Source of the DNA: Sulfolobus sp. E5-1-F | GTDB lineage: Archaea; Thermoproteota; Thermoprotei_A; Sulfolobales; Sulfolobaceae | Assembly: GCF_009601705.1 (NCBI RefSeq) | Contig: NZ_CP045687.1 | Coordinates: 1,710,001-1,774,000 of the forward strand | Direction: 5' to 3' | DNA: 64,000 nucleotides | Shown: in pieces, positions 10,584-22,127 of the stretch | How the letters are laid out: every line of letters starts with the position of its first letter | How positions within the stretch are numbered: the first letter of the stretch is position 1 | The notes under the pieces: model-generated | Seen by the model: the letters and a program-made list of their open reading frames with translations, nothing else | Databases searched by the model: none | Told to the model about the DNA's origin: nothing | Program-made: the position numbers and the translations under genes

Positions 10584-11561
10584 TTAAAGAGTAATCTGCT
10601 TATCTATTATCTTTCTATAACCTCCTTTTATCCCAACTACTCTTATGTTGATTATTTGAGCTTTCTTATTTTGTGGTATGGATACTGGTAATTTTAGATC
10701 TATAGCAGACTCAACTCCTATATTGGTAAATGTTTTAAAATGAGCCGGAACACCATTTATCATAACATTTACTATTAGTTTATCTAAGCTTATTTCGCTC
10801 TCGTTTTTTAGATATAAGTAAATTATATTATTATTTACCTTACTATCGACGCTAAAATTTATGTTAGGAGCTTTTTCAAGTAAGTTGTATGAAGCTAAAA
10901 TAACTCCATAATCTTTTTCATTATTTGATTGGAGCGTTGTTGTTACTACGTCGTTGTTTTCAATTTCTATCTCATCACTATCAGAGCTAGGTAACACTGT
11001 ATATATCGTTTTACCGTCTGTGTCACTTATTTTTACAATTCCTTCCCTGCTCTCATTTCTTATCACAAAATATGACTTTTTCATTAATTGAAAAGAAATC
11101 GAATCGTTTCGATTTAATATTAGCGAACCTGCACTTAATTTATACTTAGTACTAAAACCTTCAATTTTGTAGAACGAAATTAGACTTAAATTTAGTAATT
11201 CAAGTGTTTGAATAGAGGGATGGTAAACTGCTATTTGATGTTTCCCCTCTTTAGTGATAGGAGTTATATCATAGACTATAGTTGAGATAACTTGAATATC
11301 GTTTACCTCAGTTTCAAGATTTGGCTTAAACTCTTTAGTTAAAGAAAAGTTATCAAACCAAAGTCTCCATCTAGGCAGATATGTTTTTTCTCGTTTAGCT
11401 TGAATTATAAGATAAAATTTAATAGGTTTATACGTTAGGTCTATAGAGAAACTCGCTTCTTTATTTATATGACTTAGCTTAGTTGATTTTGTAAAGGACT
11501 GATAGTCTATTGATCCTTCAAAGTCCCCTTCGTCAAATATCGCTAACTCTCCTTTAGGCAT
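10584..11561 (-). CDS. Unrecognised beta-rich protein
   Basis: 325 residues if it starts at the ATG at 11561 (MPKGELAIFDEGDFEG). An in-frame start at 11612 adds a hydrophobic stretch, but would overlap the divergent GTPase gene. The sequence is rich in beta strands and Asn/Ser, with few Lys-rich helices; the last 100 residues (NINFSVDSKVNNNIIYLYLKN and on) resemble a CARDB/Ig-like beta sandwich. If the longer start is used, the first 17 residues ([14 protein letters not shown]) could act as a signal or membrane anchor, suggesting an outside location. No enzyme motif seen. Confidence 0.65.
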   Translation of the reverse strand: MPKGELAIFDEGDFEGSIDYQSFTKSTKLSHINKEASFSIDLTYKPIKFYLIIQAKREKTYLPRWRLWFDNFSLTKEFKPNLETEVNDIQVISTIVYDITPITKEGKHQIAVYHPSIQTLELLNLSLISFYKIEGFSTKYKLSAGSLILNRNDSISFQLMKKSYFVIRNESREGIVKISDTDGKTIYTVLPSSDSDEIEIENNDVVTTTLQSNNEKDYGVILASYNLLEKAPNINFSVDSKVNNNIIYLYLKNESEISLDKLIVNVMINGVPAHFKTFTNIGVESAIDLKLPVSIPQNKKAQIINIRVVGIKGGYRKIIDKQITL

Positions 11562-11595
11562 GCATAAAAATAGCAAGTACAAGAAAATAAAATGA

Positions 11596-12399
11596 ATGCT
11601 GGGAAAAGTCATTCAGTTGATCAAGAGATCTGATCTTATAGTTGAAGTGTTAGATGCCAGAGAGCCTTCTTTAACGAGGTCGAAGAAAATAGAGTCTATT
11701 TCAATAAAAAACGGAAAAAGAATATTATTGGTATTGAATAAAGGAGATCTAGTACCCTTATGGGTTCTTAAAGCTTGGAAGAATTACTTTAAGAAAGAAG
11801 AGAATATTGAAACTGTATACGTGTCCGCAACTTCTCATCTAGGTACTAAACTTTTACGTGATACAATGAAGTTATTGTTAAGAGGAGATAAAGGAGTTGT
11901 AACGTTTGTGGGGTATCCAAAGTCTGGCAAGTCTTCAATAATTAATGCACTTAAAGGTAAACATTCAGCTCAAACATCAGCACATCCATTAGAATATGGT
12001 TATACTAAATCTATACAATTGTTTAAAATTGATAAAAAAATTTATGCATGGGATACACCAGGCGTCATACCCCCGGATGGTGACGAATTAGAGAAAATAA
12101 TAAGGGGAACCAACGTAGATTTATTAGAGGACCCTGTAAAACCCGCTTTAATGCTGATAAATAGAATTATCGAATTTTCGAAAGAAAGCTTAATTCGCGT
12201 GTATAAGGTGGATTTTTCTAATCCTTTTGAGCTATTAGAAAAAATAGCCATAAAGAGAGGATGGTTCTATAAGAGTACTAAAGAGCCAAATATCGATATG
12301 GTTGCTAAGGCGATAATAAGGGACTATCACGAAGGTAAAATTGCTTATTATACTCTTCCCCCTAGTCTATATAGAGATGATAAGAGCAATAGTGTTTGA
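11596..12399 (+). CDS. Circularly permuted GTPase, YlqF/MTG1-like
   Basis: 267 residues. The GTPase motifs come in permuted order: G4 VLNKGDLVP (about residue 50), G1 P-loop [10 protein letters not shown] (about 115), then G3 DTPGVIPP (about 155). The N-terminal [16 protein letters not shown] is also typical. This YlqF/RbgA/MTG1/Nog2 group acts in large ribosomal subunit assembly, so a role in 50S maturation is likely by family. It overlaps the HAD phosphatase gene downstream by 23 bases. Confidence 0.88.
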   Translation: MLGKVIQLIKRSDLIVEVLDAREPSLTRSKKIESISIKNGKRILLVLNKGDLVPLWVLKAWKNYFKKEENIETVYVSATSHLGTKLLRDTMKLLLRGDKGVVTFVGYPKSGKSSIINALKGKHSAQTSAHPLEYGYTKSIQLFKIDKKIYAWDTPGVIPPDGDELEKIIRGTNVDLLEDPVKPALMLINRIIEFSKESLIRVYKVDFSNPFELLEKIAIKRGWFYKSTKEPNIDMVAKAIIRDYHEGKIAYYTLPPSLYRDDKSNSV

Positions 12400-12877
12400 T
12401 GCAGATAAAACCTTATGGGATCATCATAATATATCAGAATTTGAAGAGCCTTTAAAATTAGTAAACGCAGATACTTTAGAGGATTCTAAAGGTAGAGTTC
12501 TCCATTTATTTCCAGACGTCAGAGAGACTCTTAAGGAATTAAAAAATAGAGGTTACATATTAGGTCTAGCTACGTGGAACTTTGAAGATAAGGCAAATAA
12601 AGTATTAGCTGCACTAGATTTGCTTCAATATTTCGATATAATTGTAGCAAAACCTTATCCCTATAAATTTCTAATGTTAAGTCAGATAATTATTGAGATT
12701 AATGCTAAAACTAATCTAAAAATAAAACCTAACGAAATCCTTTTCTTAGATGATAGAAGAGGGCATTTTGGAAATATCTGGTTGTATCTAGGGGATGTAA
12801 AGTGTTTAGAAATGTGGAAAGATATTGTTAGGTATAGTGAAATATTTAGCATATTAAGATACGTTAAAAATGGATAG
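12377..12877 (+). CDS. HAD phosphatase, magnesium-dependent phosphatase-1 type
   Basis: 166 residues from the ATG at 12377 ([17 protein letters not shown]). An earlier in-frame start at 12341 adds 12 hydrophobic residues with no family support. HAD motif I is DADKTLWD, motif II is around LGLATWN, and motif IV is [12 protein letters not shown], as in MDP-1/Fcp1-like phosphatases. The substrate is unknown; MDP-1 proteins act on phosphotyrosine or on glycated sugars in other organisms. Translationally coupled to the GTPase gene by overlap. Confidence 0.82.
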   Translation: MIRAIVFDADKTLWDHHNISEFEEPLKLVNADTLEDSKGRVLHLFPDVRETLKELKNRGYILGLATWNFEDKANKVLAALDLLQYFDIIVAKPYPYKFLMLSQIIIEINAKTNLKIKPNEILFLDDRRGHFGNIWLYLGDVKCLEMWKDIVRYSEIFSILRYVKNG

Positions 12878-12916
12878 TTTTTATTATTCACTTTATCATT
12901 CCTAAATAAAAATAAT

Positions 12917-12931
12917 GAAAAAGTTTAAAAA
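12917..12931 (+). promoter_or_regulatory. ilv operon promoter (BRE/TATA)
   Basis: GAAAAAG followed by TTTAAAAA (12924-12931) looks like a B-recognition element plus TATA box. Spacing puts the transcription start at about 12953-12955, about 130 bases before ilvB, leaving a long leader, which is uncommon in this genome. Confidence 0.55.
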
Positions 12932-12954
12932 CATACATACATACAAACATAGAC

Positions 12955-12993
12955 GTGAAAAAGATGATAGGTGAGTTCTCCCTCCAAATTTAA
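12955..12993 (+). CDS. Putative 12-residue leader peptide upstream of ilvB
   Basis: A short open frame GTG AAA AAG ATG ATA ... TAA encodes (V/M)KKMIGEFSLQI. Its GTG falls exactly where transcription should begin from the TATA box at 12924-12931, so it could be translated leaderless. It has two Ile and one Leu. Downstream, TCAAG (13011-13015), CTTGAT (13022-13027) and ATCAAG (13041-13046) can pair 1:2 or 2:3 but not both. This resembles an attenuator layout; the function is inference. Confidence 0.35.
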   Translation: MKKMIGEFSLQI

Positions 12994-13082
12994 TATATGC
13001 TTCAAAATTTTCAAGGGATTTCTTGATAAAAGAAGTAACAATCAAGTTAGATATAAAGAATTACATCCAAAGGTGATATAGA

Positions 13083-14778
13083 TTGCCAACTGGTGCACGA
13101 ATTCTAGTAGATTCTCTAAAGAGAGAAGGAGTAAAGGTAATATTCGGAATACCTGGACTATCAAATATGCAGATATATGATGCTTTTGTAGAAGATTTGG
13201 CAAATGGCGAACTTAGACACGTCTTAATGAGACATGAACAAGCTGCAGCACATGCTGCAGATGGATACGCAAGAGCTTCTGGAGTCCCCGGAGTGTGTAC
13301 TGCTACATCTGGTCCAGGTACGACTAACTTAACTACTGGACTTATTACTGCATACTGGGATAGTTCTCCTGTAATTGCAATAACTGGTAATGTGCCTAGA
13401 AGCGTTATGGGTAAGATGGCATTCCAAGAAGCTGATGCTATGGGAGTGTTTGAAAATGTGACTAAATACGTTATTGGAATTAAGAGAATAGACGAAATCC
13501 CTCAATGGGTTAAGAATGCATTTTACATTGCAACCACTGGAAGACCCGGTCCGGTAGTAATTGATATTCCTAGGGATATTTTCTATGAAAAAATGGAAGA
13601 GATAAAATGGCCAGAGAAACCGCTTGTTAAGGGTTATAGAGATTTCCCAACTAAGATAGATCGATTAGCACTGAAAAAAGCAGCTGAGATTCTAATCAAT
13701 GCGGAGAGACCAATAATTTTGGTAGGCACCGGGGTAGTATGGGCTAATGCAACTCCTGAAGTCTTAGAGTTAGCGGAACTATTACATATACCAATAGTTT
13801 CTACTTTCCCTGGAAAAACTGCAATACCACATGATCATCCCCTATATTTCGGGCCAATGGGGTATTATGGAAGAGCAGAAGCATCAATGGCTGCCCTAGA
13901 ATCTGATGCAATGCTGGTTGTAGGTGCAAGATTTAGTGATAGGACATTTACATCATATGATGAAATGGTAGAGACAAGAAAGAAATTCATAATGATCAAT
14001 ATTGATCCTACAGATGGAGAAAAGGCCATAAAGGTAGATGTTGGAATTTATGGTAATGCTAAGATAATATTAAGGGAGTTAATAAATGCAATAGTATCAC
14101 TCGGTGAAAAAAGAGATAGGAGTGCGTGGTTGAAAAGGGTTAAAGAGTATAAAGAATACTATTCGCAATTTTACTATACTGAAGAGAATGGAAAATTAAA
14201 GCCTTGGAAGATAATGAAGACCATTAGACAAGCATTACCAAGGGATGCTATTGTAACTACGGGTGTAGGTCAACATCAAATGTGGGCTGAAGTGTTTTGG
14301 GAGGTACTGGAACCCAGAACTTTTCTAACTTCATCTGGGATGGGTACAATGGGTTTTGGTCTTCCAGCAGCAATGGGAGCTAAATTAGCTAGACCAGATA
14401 AAATTGTAGTAGATCTTGATGGCGATGGTTCATTCTTAATGACTGGAACTAATTTGGCCACAGCTGTTGATGAACATATTCCAGTGATATCAGTGATATT
14501 TGATAATAGAACGTTAGGGTTAGTAAGACAAGTTCAAGATCTATTCTTCGGAAGGAGAATAGTAGGTGTAGATTATGGTCCTTCACCAGACTTTGTTAAA
14601 TTAGCTGAGGCATTTGGTGCTTTAGGCTTTAATGCAACCACATACGAGGAGATAGAAAAGTCAATTAAGAAGGCGATAAAGGAAGATATTCCCGCTGTGA
14701 TTAGAGTACCAGTAGATAAGGAGGAGTTGGCCTTACCTACGTTACCACCAGGCGGAAGATTAAAACAGGTGATCTTAC

Positions 14779-14801
<23 letters not shown>
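13083..14801 (+). CDS. ilvB: Acetolactate synthase large subunit
   Basis: 572 residues, TTG start with a GGTGAT site (13072-13077) five bases upstream. A thiamine diphosphate enzyme that makes acetolactate or acetohydroxybutyrate for valine, leucine and isoleucine. The N-terminal catalytic glutamate is in MRHEQAAAHAADGYAR, followed by the central Rossmann-like domain and the ThDP motif DLDGDGSFLMTG with the closing VIFDN. First gene of ilvB-ACT-ilvC; the next start lies inside its 3' end (23 bases overlap). Regulation may act through the leader described upstream. Confidence 0.96.
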
Positions 14802-16150
<1,349 letters not shown>

Positions 16151-16182
16151 AATATTACAAACTTTTATTTATATAATACCTT

Positions 16183-16614
16183 ATGAACACTAAAAAGAGG
16201 AAAGGTTCTGCAATAGAACGGAATATCGTAAGCAAGTTAAGGGATAAGGGTTTTGCTGTAGTAAGAGCACCAGCAAGTGGAAGTAAGAGAAAAGACTCTA
16301 TACCAGATATTATCGCCTTAAAGAATGGTGTTATTATTCTAATAGAAATGAAAAGTAGTAAAGATAAAGAAGGAAAAATTTATGTTAGAAGAGAGCAAGC
16401 TGAAGGTATTATGGATTTTGCAAGAAAAAGTGGAGGGACTTTATTTTTAGGAGTTAAGAAGCCTGGCGTTTTGAAGTTCATACCATTTAATAAGTTAAGA
16501 AGAACTGAGACGGGAAATTATGTTGCTGACTCTGAGGTAGAAGGGTTAGACTTAGAAGATTTGGTAAGATTAGTAGAAGCAAAGGTGAGCAGAACGCTAG
16601 ATAATTTTCTCTAA
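16183..16614 (+). CDS. hjc: Holliday junction resolvase Hjc
   Basis: 143 residues, own TATA (TTTATTTATATAAT) just upstream and a leaderless ATG. The nuclease core is RKGSAIERNIVSKLRDKGFAVVRAPASGS, then the PD-(D/E)XK acids in DSIPDIIAL and ILIEMKSS. Hjc dimers cut four-way junctions symmetrically during recombination and fork repair. It converges on the PINA ATPase gene with a 4-base overlap. S. islandicus PINA is known to bind Hjc, so this neighbour pair is functionally meaningful. Confidence 0.96.
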   Translation: MNTKKRKGSAIERNIVSKLRDKGFAVVRAPASGSKRKDSIPDIIALKNGVIILIEMKSSKDKEGKIYVRREQAEGIMDFARKSGGTLFLGVKKPGVLKFIPFNKLRRTETGNYVADSEVEGLDLEDLVRLVEAKVSRTLDNFL

Positions 16615-18143
16615 TCTGATAGTTTTATCTTTATCTTTATATTGTTCTTTTTCTCGAGTCTCTTTAACCGTTGTACTAATTTCCTGTTGTATTTTCCTAT
16701 CTCCTCTTTTGGAATTACGATAACATACTCTCCATCCTCATACTTTACTGTGGCATTTGGGATTATATTATTAACAATCTTCGATATTCTAAATTCCATA
16801 TTATTCATTGTTATTCCTCTATTCACCGGTACTATCATTGTCTGTTCACCAAACACATAGATCTCATACTCAGTATTCCCGGTAGACAAGTCTTTTATTT
16901 CAACGACTGGTCTTGCAAGATCAGCTTCCTTTAACCCTGCTGGTACCTTTACTGTAATTTCTAAAGTGTAAACTTTGCTTACATTTCCAGAATTTATGAA
17001 TATTAAAGTATCCAAGATATTTGGTATTGTACCTATATCAACTCTATTTACAAATCTATGTATAGCATCAATAGGTGAGGTGGCATGAACAACTCCTACC
17101 ATTCCTACGCCAGCAAGACGAAGATCAACATAAAGTTTAAAATCCTCATCATTCCTCATCTCATCATATACTGTATAGTCCGGTCTACTCAATAGTAAAA
17201 TATCATGAAGCTCTCCAATTTCGGCATAATTTTTAGAATATTGTGTTATCTCAGGAGGTAAGTGCATATCTCTTGGAGATTCTATGGTTTTCACTATCTT
17301 TCCTAACCTCATATAGTATTCTGCTAATGCTTGTGCAAATGTTGTTTTTCCCATACCAGGTGCTCCTGCTATGATTATGCCCTCTGCTCTTTCTTCTAAT
17401 CTCTTTATTAATCGTTCATCTAAATTATACTCCTCTAATCTTTTCCTAACTACTGGTCTAGTTATAGTTATTTCCCATCCATCACTTAAGGGTGGTCTAG
17501 TTATTACTACTCTGTAGTTGCCTAATTGGATAATAAGAGAGCCTTTTCTCTCTATTTCTATAAAGGAGCCTTTTATGAGTCTAACAGCGTTAATTATCTC
17601 GTTAGCTATCCTTCTTACATCAGTTGATAACATGGGCCTATCCGAAAGATTTACAAATTTCCAATTTCCTGGCTTGCCCTTTTTAGCTCTCGGAACAGTA
17701 TCCTCTTTTATGTGCACACTCATCGTTTCGTCATCAAAGAAATTTTCAAATGATAAACCTTGCTCCAATGGCTGTAAAAAGCTATACTGTAATCCCATTG
17801 CGTCGCAAATCTTTTTCTGAATCTCATCTGCAGTGACAATTATGCAACCTTTCTCTAGACAATATTCACGAGACAATTCATTAGCTTCTCCTTTTTTCGA
17901 ATTTTCACCGACTATCTCAAAGCTAACTAGAATTCTTTCTGTTATATCTTTTACCTTCTTCACTTCATCAAGCGCTATTTCAGCACTAACCAAACCATCA
18001 TTACTTTCTCTTTCAAGCTCAGCCAAGAGCGATTTATGAATTAGCACATTACCAGTTATTATTCCCTTCTCAAGATATTTCGAAACTCCAAATAATAAAG
18101 CACTTTTATCTAGCATCAGATCATTCAAAATCCTTATCCCCAC
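16611..18143 (-). CDS. pina: PIN-domain ATPase PINA, Holliday junction migration motor
   Basis: 510 residues. An N-terminal PIN domain (about 1-150, acidic residues in NDLMLDKSALL and IIVTADEI), then a PilT/secretion-type ATPase with Walker A GAPGMGKTT at about 260-268 and Walker B region DYTVYDEMRNDEDF, then a basic C-terminal KH-like region ending RLKRLEKKNNIKIKIKLSD. The family forms hexamers that move Holliday junctions and cooperate with Hjc, whose gene ends against this one. It stands alone on the minus strand. Confidence 0.92.
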   Translation of the reverse strand: MGIRILNDLMLDKSALLFGVSKYLEKGIITGNVLIHKSLLAELERESNDGLVSAEIALDEVKKVKDITERILVSFEIVGENSKKGEANELSREYCLEKGCIIVTADEIQKKICDAMGLQYSFLQPLEQGLSFENFFDDETMSVHIKEDTVPRAKKGKPGNWKFVNLSDRPMLSTDVRRIANEIINAVRLIKGSFIEIERKGSLIIQLGNYRVVITRPPLSDGWEITITRPVVRKRLEEYNLDERLIKRLEERAEGIIIAGAPGMGKTTFAQALAEYYMRLGKIVKTIESPRDMHLPPEITQYSKNYAEIGELHDILLLSRPDYTVYDEMRNDEDFKLYVDLRLAGVGMVGVVHATSPIDAIHRFVNRVDIGTIPNILDTLIFINSGNVSKVYTLEITVKVPAGLKEADLARPVVEIKDLSTGNTEYEIYVFGEQTMIVPVNRGITMNNMEFRISKIVNNIIPNATVKYEDGEYVIVIPKEEIGKYNRKLVQRLKRLEKKNNIKIKIKLSD

Positions 18144-18179
18144 TTTTCAATCGAAGTATATATTGGAAAAAATAAAAGA

Positions 18180-18782
18180 TTACCCTTTAACCAGATGTAG
18201 GAAATATTCGTGAATCGAAGTTGTATCAGATAATTCAGGGTGAAATGTAGTAACTAGGATATTATTCTCTTCAGCTAAAACTGTTACACCATTTAACTCA
18301 GCCAAGCTTTGAGCCTTCCCCCATACCTTGGTTATTGCTGGGGCTCTAATGAATACAAAATTGGCTTTGCCCTTACCTATTTTAGATAAGTCGATGATTG
18401 CTTCAAAACTTTCTCTCTGCCTTCCATAATAATTTCTAATTATACTAATATCCATTATACCAATCAACGGTTGTGATGTCTTACCTACCTTAGCATCGCT
18501 TACTTCCTTTGCTAGCATTATGGCACCAGCACAAGTTCCCATAACCGGTAAACCAGACGTGATCTTCTCTTTCAATTCATCTAATATCCCTAGCTTCTTA
18601 GCTACTATGCCTATTGTTGTACTTTCTCCTCCAGGTATTATTATTCCATCTATATCTTTCAGATCCTTAGGAATCTTAACTGGAGTTATTTCACCATTTA
18701 TTGATAATTTGTCAAAGGCCCTCTTTAACTGTAGATAATGTTCTTCAAAGCTCCCTTGATAAGCTATTATACCTATCTTCAT
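18180..18782 (-). CDS. pdxT: Pyridoxal 5'-phosphate synthase glutaminase subunit
   Basis: 200-residue class I glutaminase that supplies ammonia to PdxS. Oxyanion loop GGESTTIG, nucleophile Cys in [10 protein letters not shown], and the His-Glu pair in TFHPELSDT are all present. Its start overlaps the end of pdxS by 4 bases, so the subunits of the dodecamer are made together. Confidence 0.96.
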   Translation of the reverse strand: MKIGIIAYQGSFEEHYLQLKRAFDKLSINGEITPVKIPKDLKDIDGIIIPGGESTTIGIVAKKLGILDELKEKITSGLPVMGTCAGAIMLAKEVSDAKVGKTSQPLIGIMDISIIRNYYGRQRESFEAIIDLSKIGKGKANFVFIRAPAITKVWGKAQSLAELNGVTVLAEENNILVTTFHPELSDTTSIHEYFLHLVKG

Positions 18783-19795
18783 AATCCTCTCACTTGTAAC
18801 AATTCTTCGGGTTTTAGAGATTTTATATCAATTCCCATCATACTCTTTTGTTCACTTATCATTTTTTGAGCTTCTAATACAATTTCTGGATATTCCCAGC
18901 AAGCTGCTGCTAGTACTATTGCTTTGGCTCTTTCATCTGGGTCTTGACTCTTAAATATACCAGAACCAACAAATAATCCATCAGCACCCAACCACATCAT
19001 TAGCGCAGCATCAGCTGGTGTCGCTATACCTCCGGCAGCGAAGTTAACAATTGGTAATCTCTTAATTTTTGCAGTAAGCTCAACTATCTGGTAAGGAACT
19101 TGATATTCCCTTGCTTTTTTGACTCTATCTTCCTCCGACATGCTTATCAAGCTTCTTATCTCACTATTTATTATCTTAATGTGTTTTACTGCCTCACTGA
19201 CATTTCCAGTACCTGCTTCACCCTTAGTTCTTATCATTGATGCACCTTCCGCTGTTCTTCTTAGTGCTTCTCCTAGGTTTCTAGCACCATTGACAAATGG
19301 TACGCTAAATTCCCATTTATTTATATGATGTTCCTCATCAGCTGGTGTTAAGACCTCACTTTCATCTATCATATCAACACCTAACGCTTCTAGTAGCTTA
19401 GCCTCATAATAATGACCTATTCTTACCTTTGCCATTACTGGTATTGTTATTGAATTCATTACCTCCTCAATTATCTTAGGATCCGCCATTCTTGCAACTC
19501 CACCTGACTTTCTAACGTCATAAGGTAACTTGTCTAAAACCATTACGGCGACAGCACCCGCTTCTTCCGCTATCTGAGCTTGCTGAACGTTTGTAACATC
19601 CATTATAACTCCTCCTTTTTGAAAGATTGGAAATGCATGCTTTACTCTAGTAGTCCCAGTTTGAATTACTGAATCCAATTTTTTTAATTCTGGTAGAAAT
19701 TCCATTAACCCATTATCCTTTATAATATCTTTAACTTCTGCTAGTTTGTAGAAAAAATCTTCAATTTGTGCAAAAGATAACTCATAAAGCCTCAT
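18779..19795 (-). CDS. pdxS: Pyridoxal 5'-phosphate synthase lyase subunit
   Basis: 338 residues. A TIM-barrel enzyme that makes PLP from ribose 5-phosphate, glyceraldehyde 3-phosphate and ammonia. Visible landmarks are [18 protein letters not shown], the catalytic-lysine strand [15 protein letters not shown], and the phosphate loop [18 protein letters not shown]. About 40 extra N-terminal residues compared with bacterial PdxS are usual for Sulfolobales. Forms an operon with pdxT. Confidence 0.97.
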   Translation of the reverse strand: MRLYELSFAQIEDFFYKLAEVKDIIKDNGLMEFLPELKKLDSVIQTGTTRVKHAFPIFQKGGVIMDVTNVQQAQIAEEAGAVAVMVLDKLPYDVRKSGGVARMADPKIIEEVMNSITIPVMAKVRIGHYYEAKLLEALGVDMIDESEVLTPADEEHHINKWEFSVPFVNGARNLGEALRRTAEGASMIRTKGEAGTGNVSEAVKHIKIINSEIRSLISMSEEDRVKKAREYQVPYQIVELTAKIKRLPIVNFAAGGIATPADAALMMWLGADGLFVGSGIFKSQDPDERAKAIVLAAACWEYPEIVLEAQKMISEQKSMMGIDIKSLKPEELLQVRGL

Positions 19796-19829
19796 ATCAT
19801 CACATAATTTGAGCTTAAGGTTTAAAAAC

Positions 19830-20117
19830 CTATCTTAAACGAGCTTTTTGTTTTCTTTCACTTTCTGCCCTTATTTTAATGATTCCCAGAAATACTGCAC
19901 AATTTACACAATAACATTTAGTCACTGGATATCTGGCAATTATTGCGCCTTTCTTCTCTAACTCAGATGCTAATGAAGCGTCAACTGGACTGTACATTTT
20001 TGTAACGCATACAGCCTTATCCTCTGGTACCCTAGCACCACACTGATCACAACTTATATAACCAACATGTCCCTTATCCCCTTTTCTTCTTCCTCTGTTC
20101 TCTCTCTTCTTTGGCAA
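19830..20117 (-). CDS. rps26e: 30S ribosomal protein S26e
   Basis: 95 residues, very basic. Zinc-binding cysteines [15 protein letters not shown] and CYCVNC, with the family segment [21 protein letters not shown]26e binds near the mRNA exit channel of the small subunit and, among archaea, is largely found in crenarchaea and relatives. Followed 33 bases upstream by proS on the same strand. Confidence 0.96.
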   Translation of the reverse strand: MPKKRENRGRRKGDKGHVGYISCDQCGARVPEDKAVCVTKMYSPVDASLASELEKKGAIIARYPVTKCYCVNCAVFLGIIKIRAESERKQKARLR

Positions 20118-20149
20118 TTTTACCCCTATTAATTCACACTATTTAATCT

Positions 20150-21595
20150 CTAATAAGTTTTTGCAATCCTTAGAACTGTTTTTGCATCCATTTTACAAAT
20201 TACACACTTATCATTAACTTGTCTCTTCTCTATTGGATAACCTAGTACTCTCGCACTGGTAAGTTCCTCAATTTTTAAACCACACTCGTTACTTCCACAC
20301 CAAGGAACCTCTACAATACCAGCGTTATTTTCCAAGATATTTTTAGCCTTTTCGATATTATTTGAGTATTCTATTCTAGATTTAAGATCCTCCCAAGCTC
20401 TTTTTCTTAAGTCCTCTTGCATTTCATTTAGAACTTCCCTAACTTTATTGACAACTTCTTCTTTCTTCACTGTATAGGACTTAAGATTATCTCTTCTCTT
20501 TATAAATACTGTGCCAGAGTTAAGTTCTCTAGGACCTATTTCTAATCTAATCGGAACTCCTTTAATTTCCCAAATATAGAATTTCTCCCCTGGCGTTTTT
20601 TCGGTATCTTGATCAGTAATACAAGTTATATTGTTATTGTTCAACATCTCACAGACCTCTATTGAGTACTTCATTACCTGTTGGGTTTCTTCTTCTTTTT
20701 TTGCAGGAATTGGTATTATTACTACCTTAATTGGAGCTACTGAAGGAGGTAAAACTGGTCCATGGTCATCTCCATGTATTGCAATTACTGAAGCTATTGC
20801 TCTATCTGAAATACCATAACTTGTTTGATGTGGGTAATCGAGACTACCATCTTTCTTCTGGATCTTAAAGTCTAATGCCTTACTAAAGTTTTGACCTAAG
20901 TGATGTACTGTTCCTATTTGCATTACTTTACCATCCGGCATAATTGTATCAAAAGCGTAAGTGTGTAAGGCTCCTGCAAATCTATCCCACTCTGGTCTTT
21001 CAGAAATGATATATGGGATTGCTAGACTATCAAATATTTTCTTATAAATTTCTATTGCCTCATCTACTTGTCTCTGAGCATCATCGTATGTTTCATGAAC
21101 CGTGTGAGCTTCTTTAAAAGTTGTAATCTCTCTTAACCTTATCATAGGTCTTGTAGCCTTAGTCTCATATCTAAAGACACTTACAATTTGGTAATATTTC
21201 TTAGGCAATTGTTTATAACTTTTTAACCATAAGCTTTCCATTGTAGTTATCGCAACTTCGCTTGTAGGCCTTAGTGCAAGTTTAATGTCTAAATCCTCGC
21301 TTCCTCCTTTGGTTACCCAGAATACTTCTTCTTCAAATCCTTTAATATGTGTACTTTCTCTCCTTAGTAGATCTTCTGGGATTAAAAGTGGAAATAATAC
21401 CTCCTCATGGCCAGTAGAGTCTAGAAAATTCCTAATGATACCAATTATATTTTGTCTTAACTTAAATCCATATGGCATCCATACTCCCATACCCTTTACT
21501 GGATATCTTCCATAATCGTAAAACTCTCCTTCTCTTAAGACCCAGTCAAACCACTCACTAAAGTTTTTCGACCACTTCTCTCTAGTTATCTGCAC
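20150..21595 (-). CDS. proS: Prolyl-tRNA synthetase
   Basis: 481 residues, class IIa of the short archaeal/eukaryotic type. Motif 2 region [28 protein letters not shown], motif 3 in [17 protein letters not shown], an anticodon-binding domain, and a C-terminal zinc-like domain with CGSNECG and CVICKMDA. The N-terminus [25 protein letters not shown] is typical. Likely transcribed together with S26e. Confidence 0.96.
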   Translation of the reverse strand: MQITREKWSKNFSEWFDWVLREGEFYDYGRYPVKGMGVWMPYGFKLRQNIIGIIRNFLDSTGHEEVLFPLLIPEDLLRRESTHIKGFEEEVFWVTKGGSEDLDIKLALRPTSEVAITTMESLWLKSYKQLPKKYYQIVSVFRYETKATRPMIRLREITTFKEAHTVHETYDDAQRQVDEAIEIYKKIFDSLAIPYIISERPEWDRFAGALHTYAFDTIMPDGKVMQIGTVHHLGQNFSKALDFKIQKKDGSLDYPHQTSYGISDRAIASVIAIHGDDHGPVLPPSVAPIKVVIIPIPAKKEEETQQVMKYSIEVCEMLNNNNITCITDQDTEKTPGEKFYIWEIKGVPIRLEIGPRELNSGTVFIKRRDNLKSYTVKKEEVVNKVREVLNEMQEDLRKRAWEDLKSRIEYSNNIEKAKNILENNAGIVEVPWCGSNECGLKIEELTSARVLGYPIEKRQVNDKCVICKMDAKTVLRIAKTY

Positions 21596-21639
21596 AAAAA
21601 GGAAAAAACATAAGAAGATAAAAAACTTTAACCTTAATT

Positions 21640-21948
21640 TTAGAACTTACCGAAGAGCATTAGTACAGCGAATAGGATTCCATATACCGCTATTCCTTCA
21701 CCTATTGCTACGAAAATTAGAACTGTACCGAACATATCTCTTCTTTCTGTCAACACACCTACTCCAGCTGCAGCAGCCATACCTACCGCTATTCCAGCAC
21801 CTATTGCAGCTAATCCAACTGCTAATCCCGCACCTATGTTAATGCCTGCAAAACCTTGAGCAGTTTCTGACGGTGCTTGTGCTGTCGCTATTACACCGCT
21901 TATTATTATTGGTAATAGGACGGATAGGATCAAACTCGCTCTCTTCAT
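21640..21948 (-). CDS. atpK: A-type ATP synthase proteolipid subunit K
   Basis: 102 residues with two hydrophobic hairpin helices, [28 protein letters not shown] and [27 protein letters not shown]; the ion-binding Glu is in IGEGIAVYG. The N-terminus ([20 protein letters not shown]) looks like a cleaved signal. Forms the c-ring of the membrane rotor. Last gene of the ATPase operon, 20 bases after the small stalk subunit gene. Confidence 0.95.
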   Translation of the reverse strand: MKRASLILSVLLPIIISGVIATAQAPSETAQGFAGINIGAGLAVGLAAIGAGIAVGMAAAAGVGVLTERRDMFGTVLIFVAIGEGIAVYGILFAVLMLFGKF

Positions 21949-21968
21949 AGTTAAGTCCCAGAAAACTA

Positions 21969-22127
21969 TTATGACAATTCCTTTAAAACCTTTCTTTTTA
22001 CTTCATCTAACTGACTAAGCCTATTTTTTAACAGCTTTTCATACTCTGTATTTATGTTCTTCAAAATTTCATTCTTTTTCTCTTCAAGGGAACTTCTTAA
22101 AATTTGTAAATACTTATCCTGATCCAC
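21969..22127 (-). CDS. Small ATP synthase stalk subunit (epsilon type)
   Basis: A 52-residue charged helical protein, [20 protein letters not shown] at its N-terminus, ending [11 protein letters not shown] start overlapping the end of atpD by 14 bases, stop 20 bases before atpK. The heptad-like pattern of Leu/Ile with Lys/Glu suggests a single coiled coil. The Sulfolobus ATPase is known to contain a small subunit of about this size encoded between the D-subunit gene and the proteolipid gene. Its short length makes it easy to miss in annotation. Confidence 0.8.
   Translation of the reverse strand: MDQDKYLQILRSSLEEKKNEILKNINTEYEKLLKNRLSQLDEVKRKVLKELS

Noticed and set aside
12930-12950. ACAT/ATAC tetranucleotide repeat in the ilv leader
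   Set aside because: Only about four imperfect copies; it coincides with the spacer between TATA box and start and needs no separate explanation.
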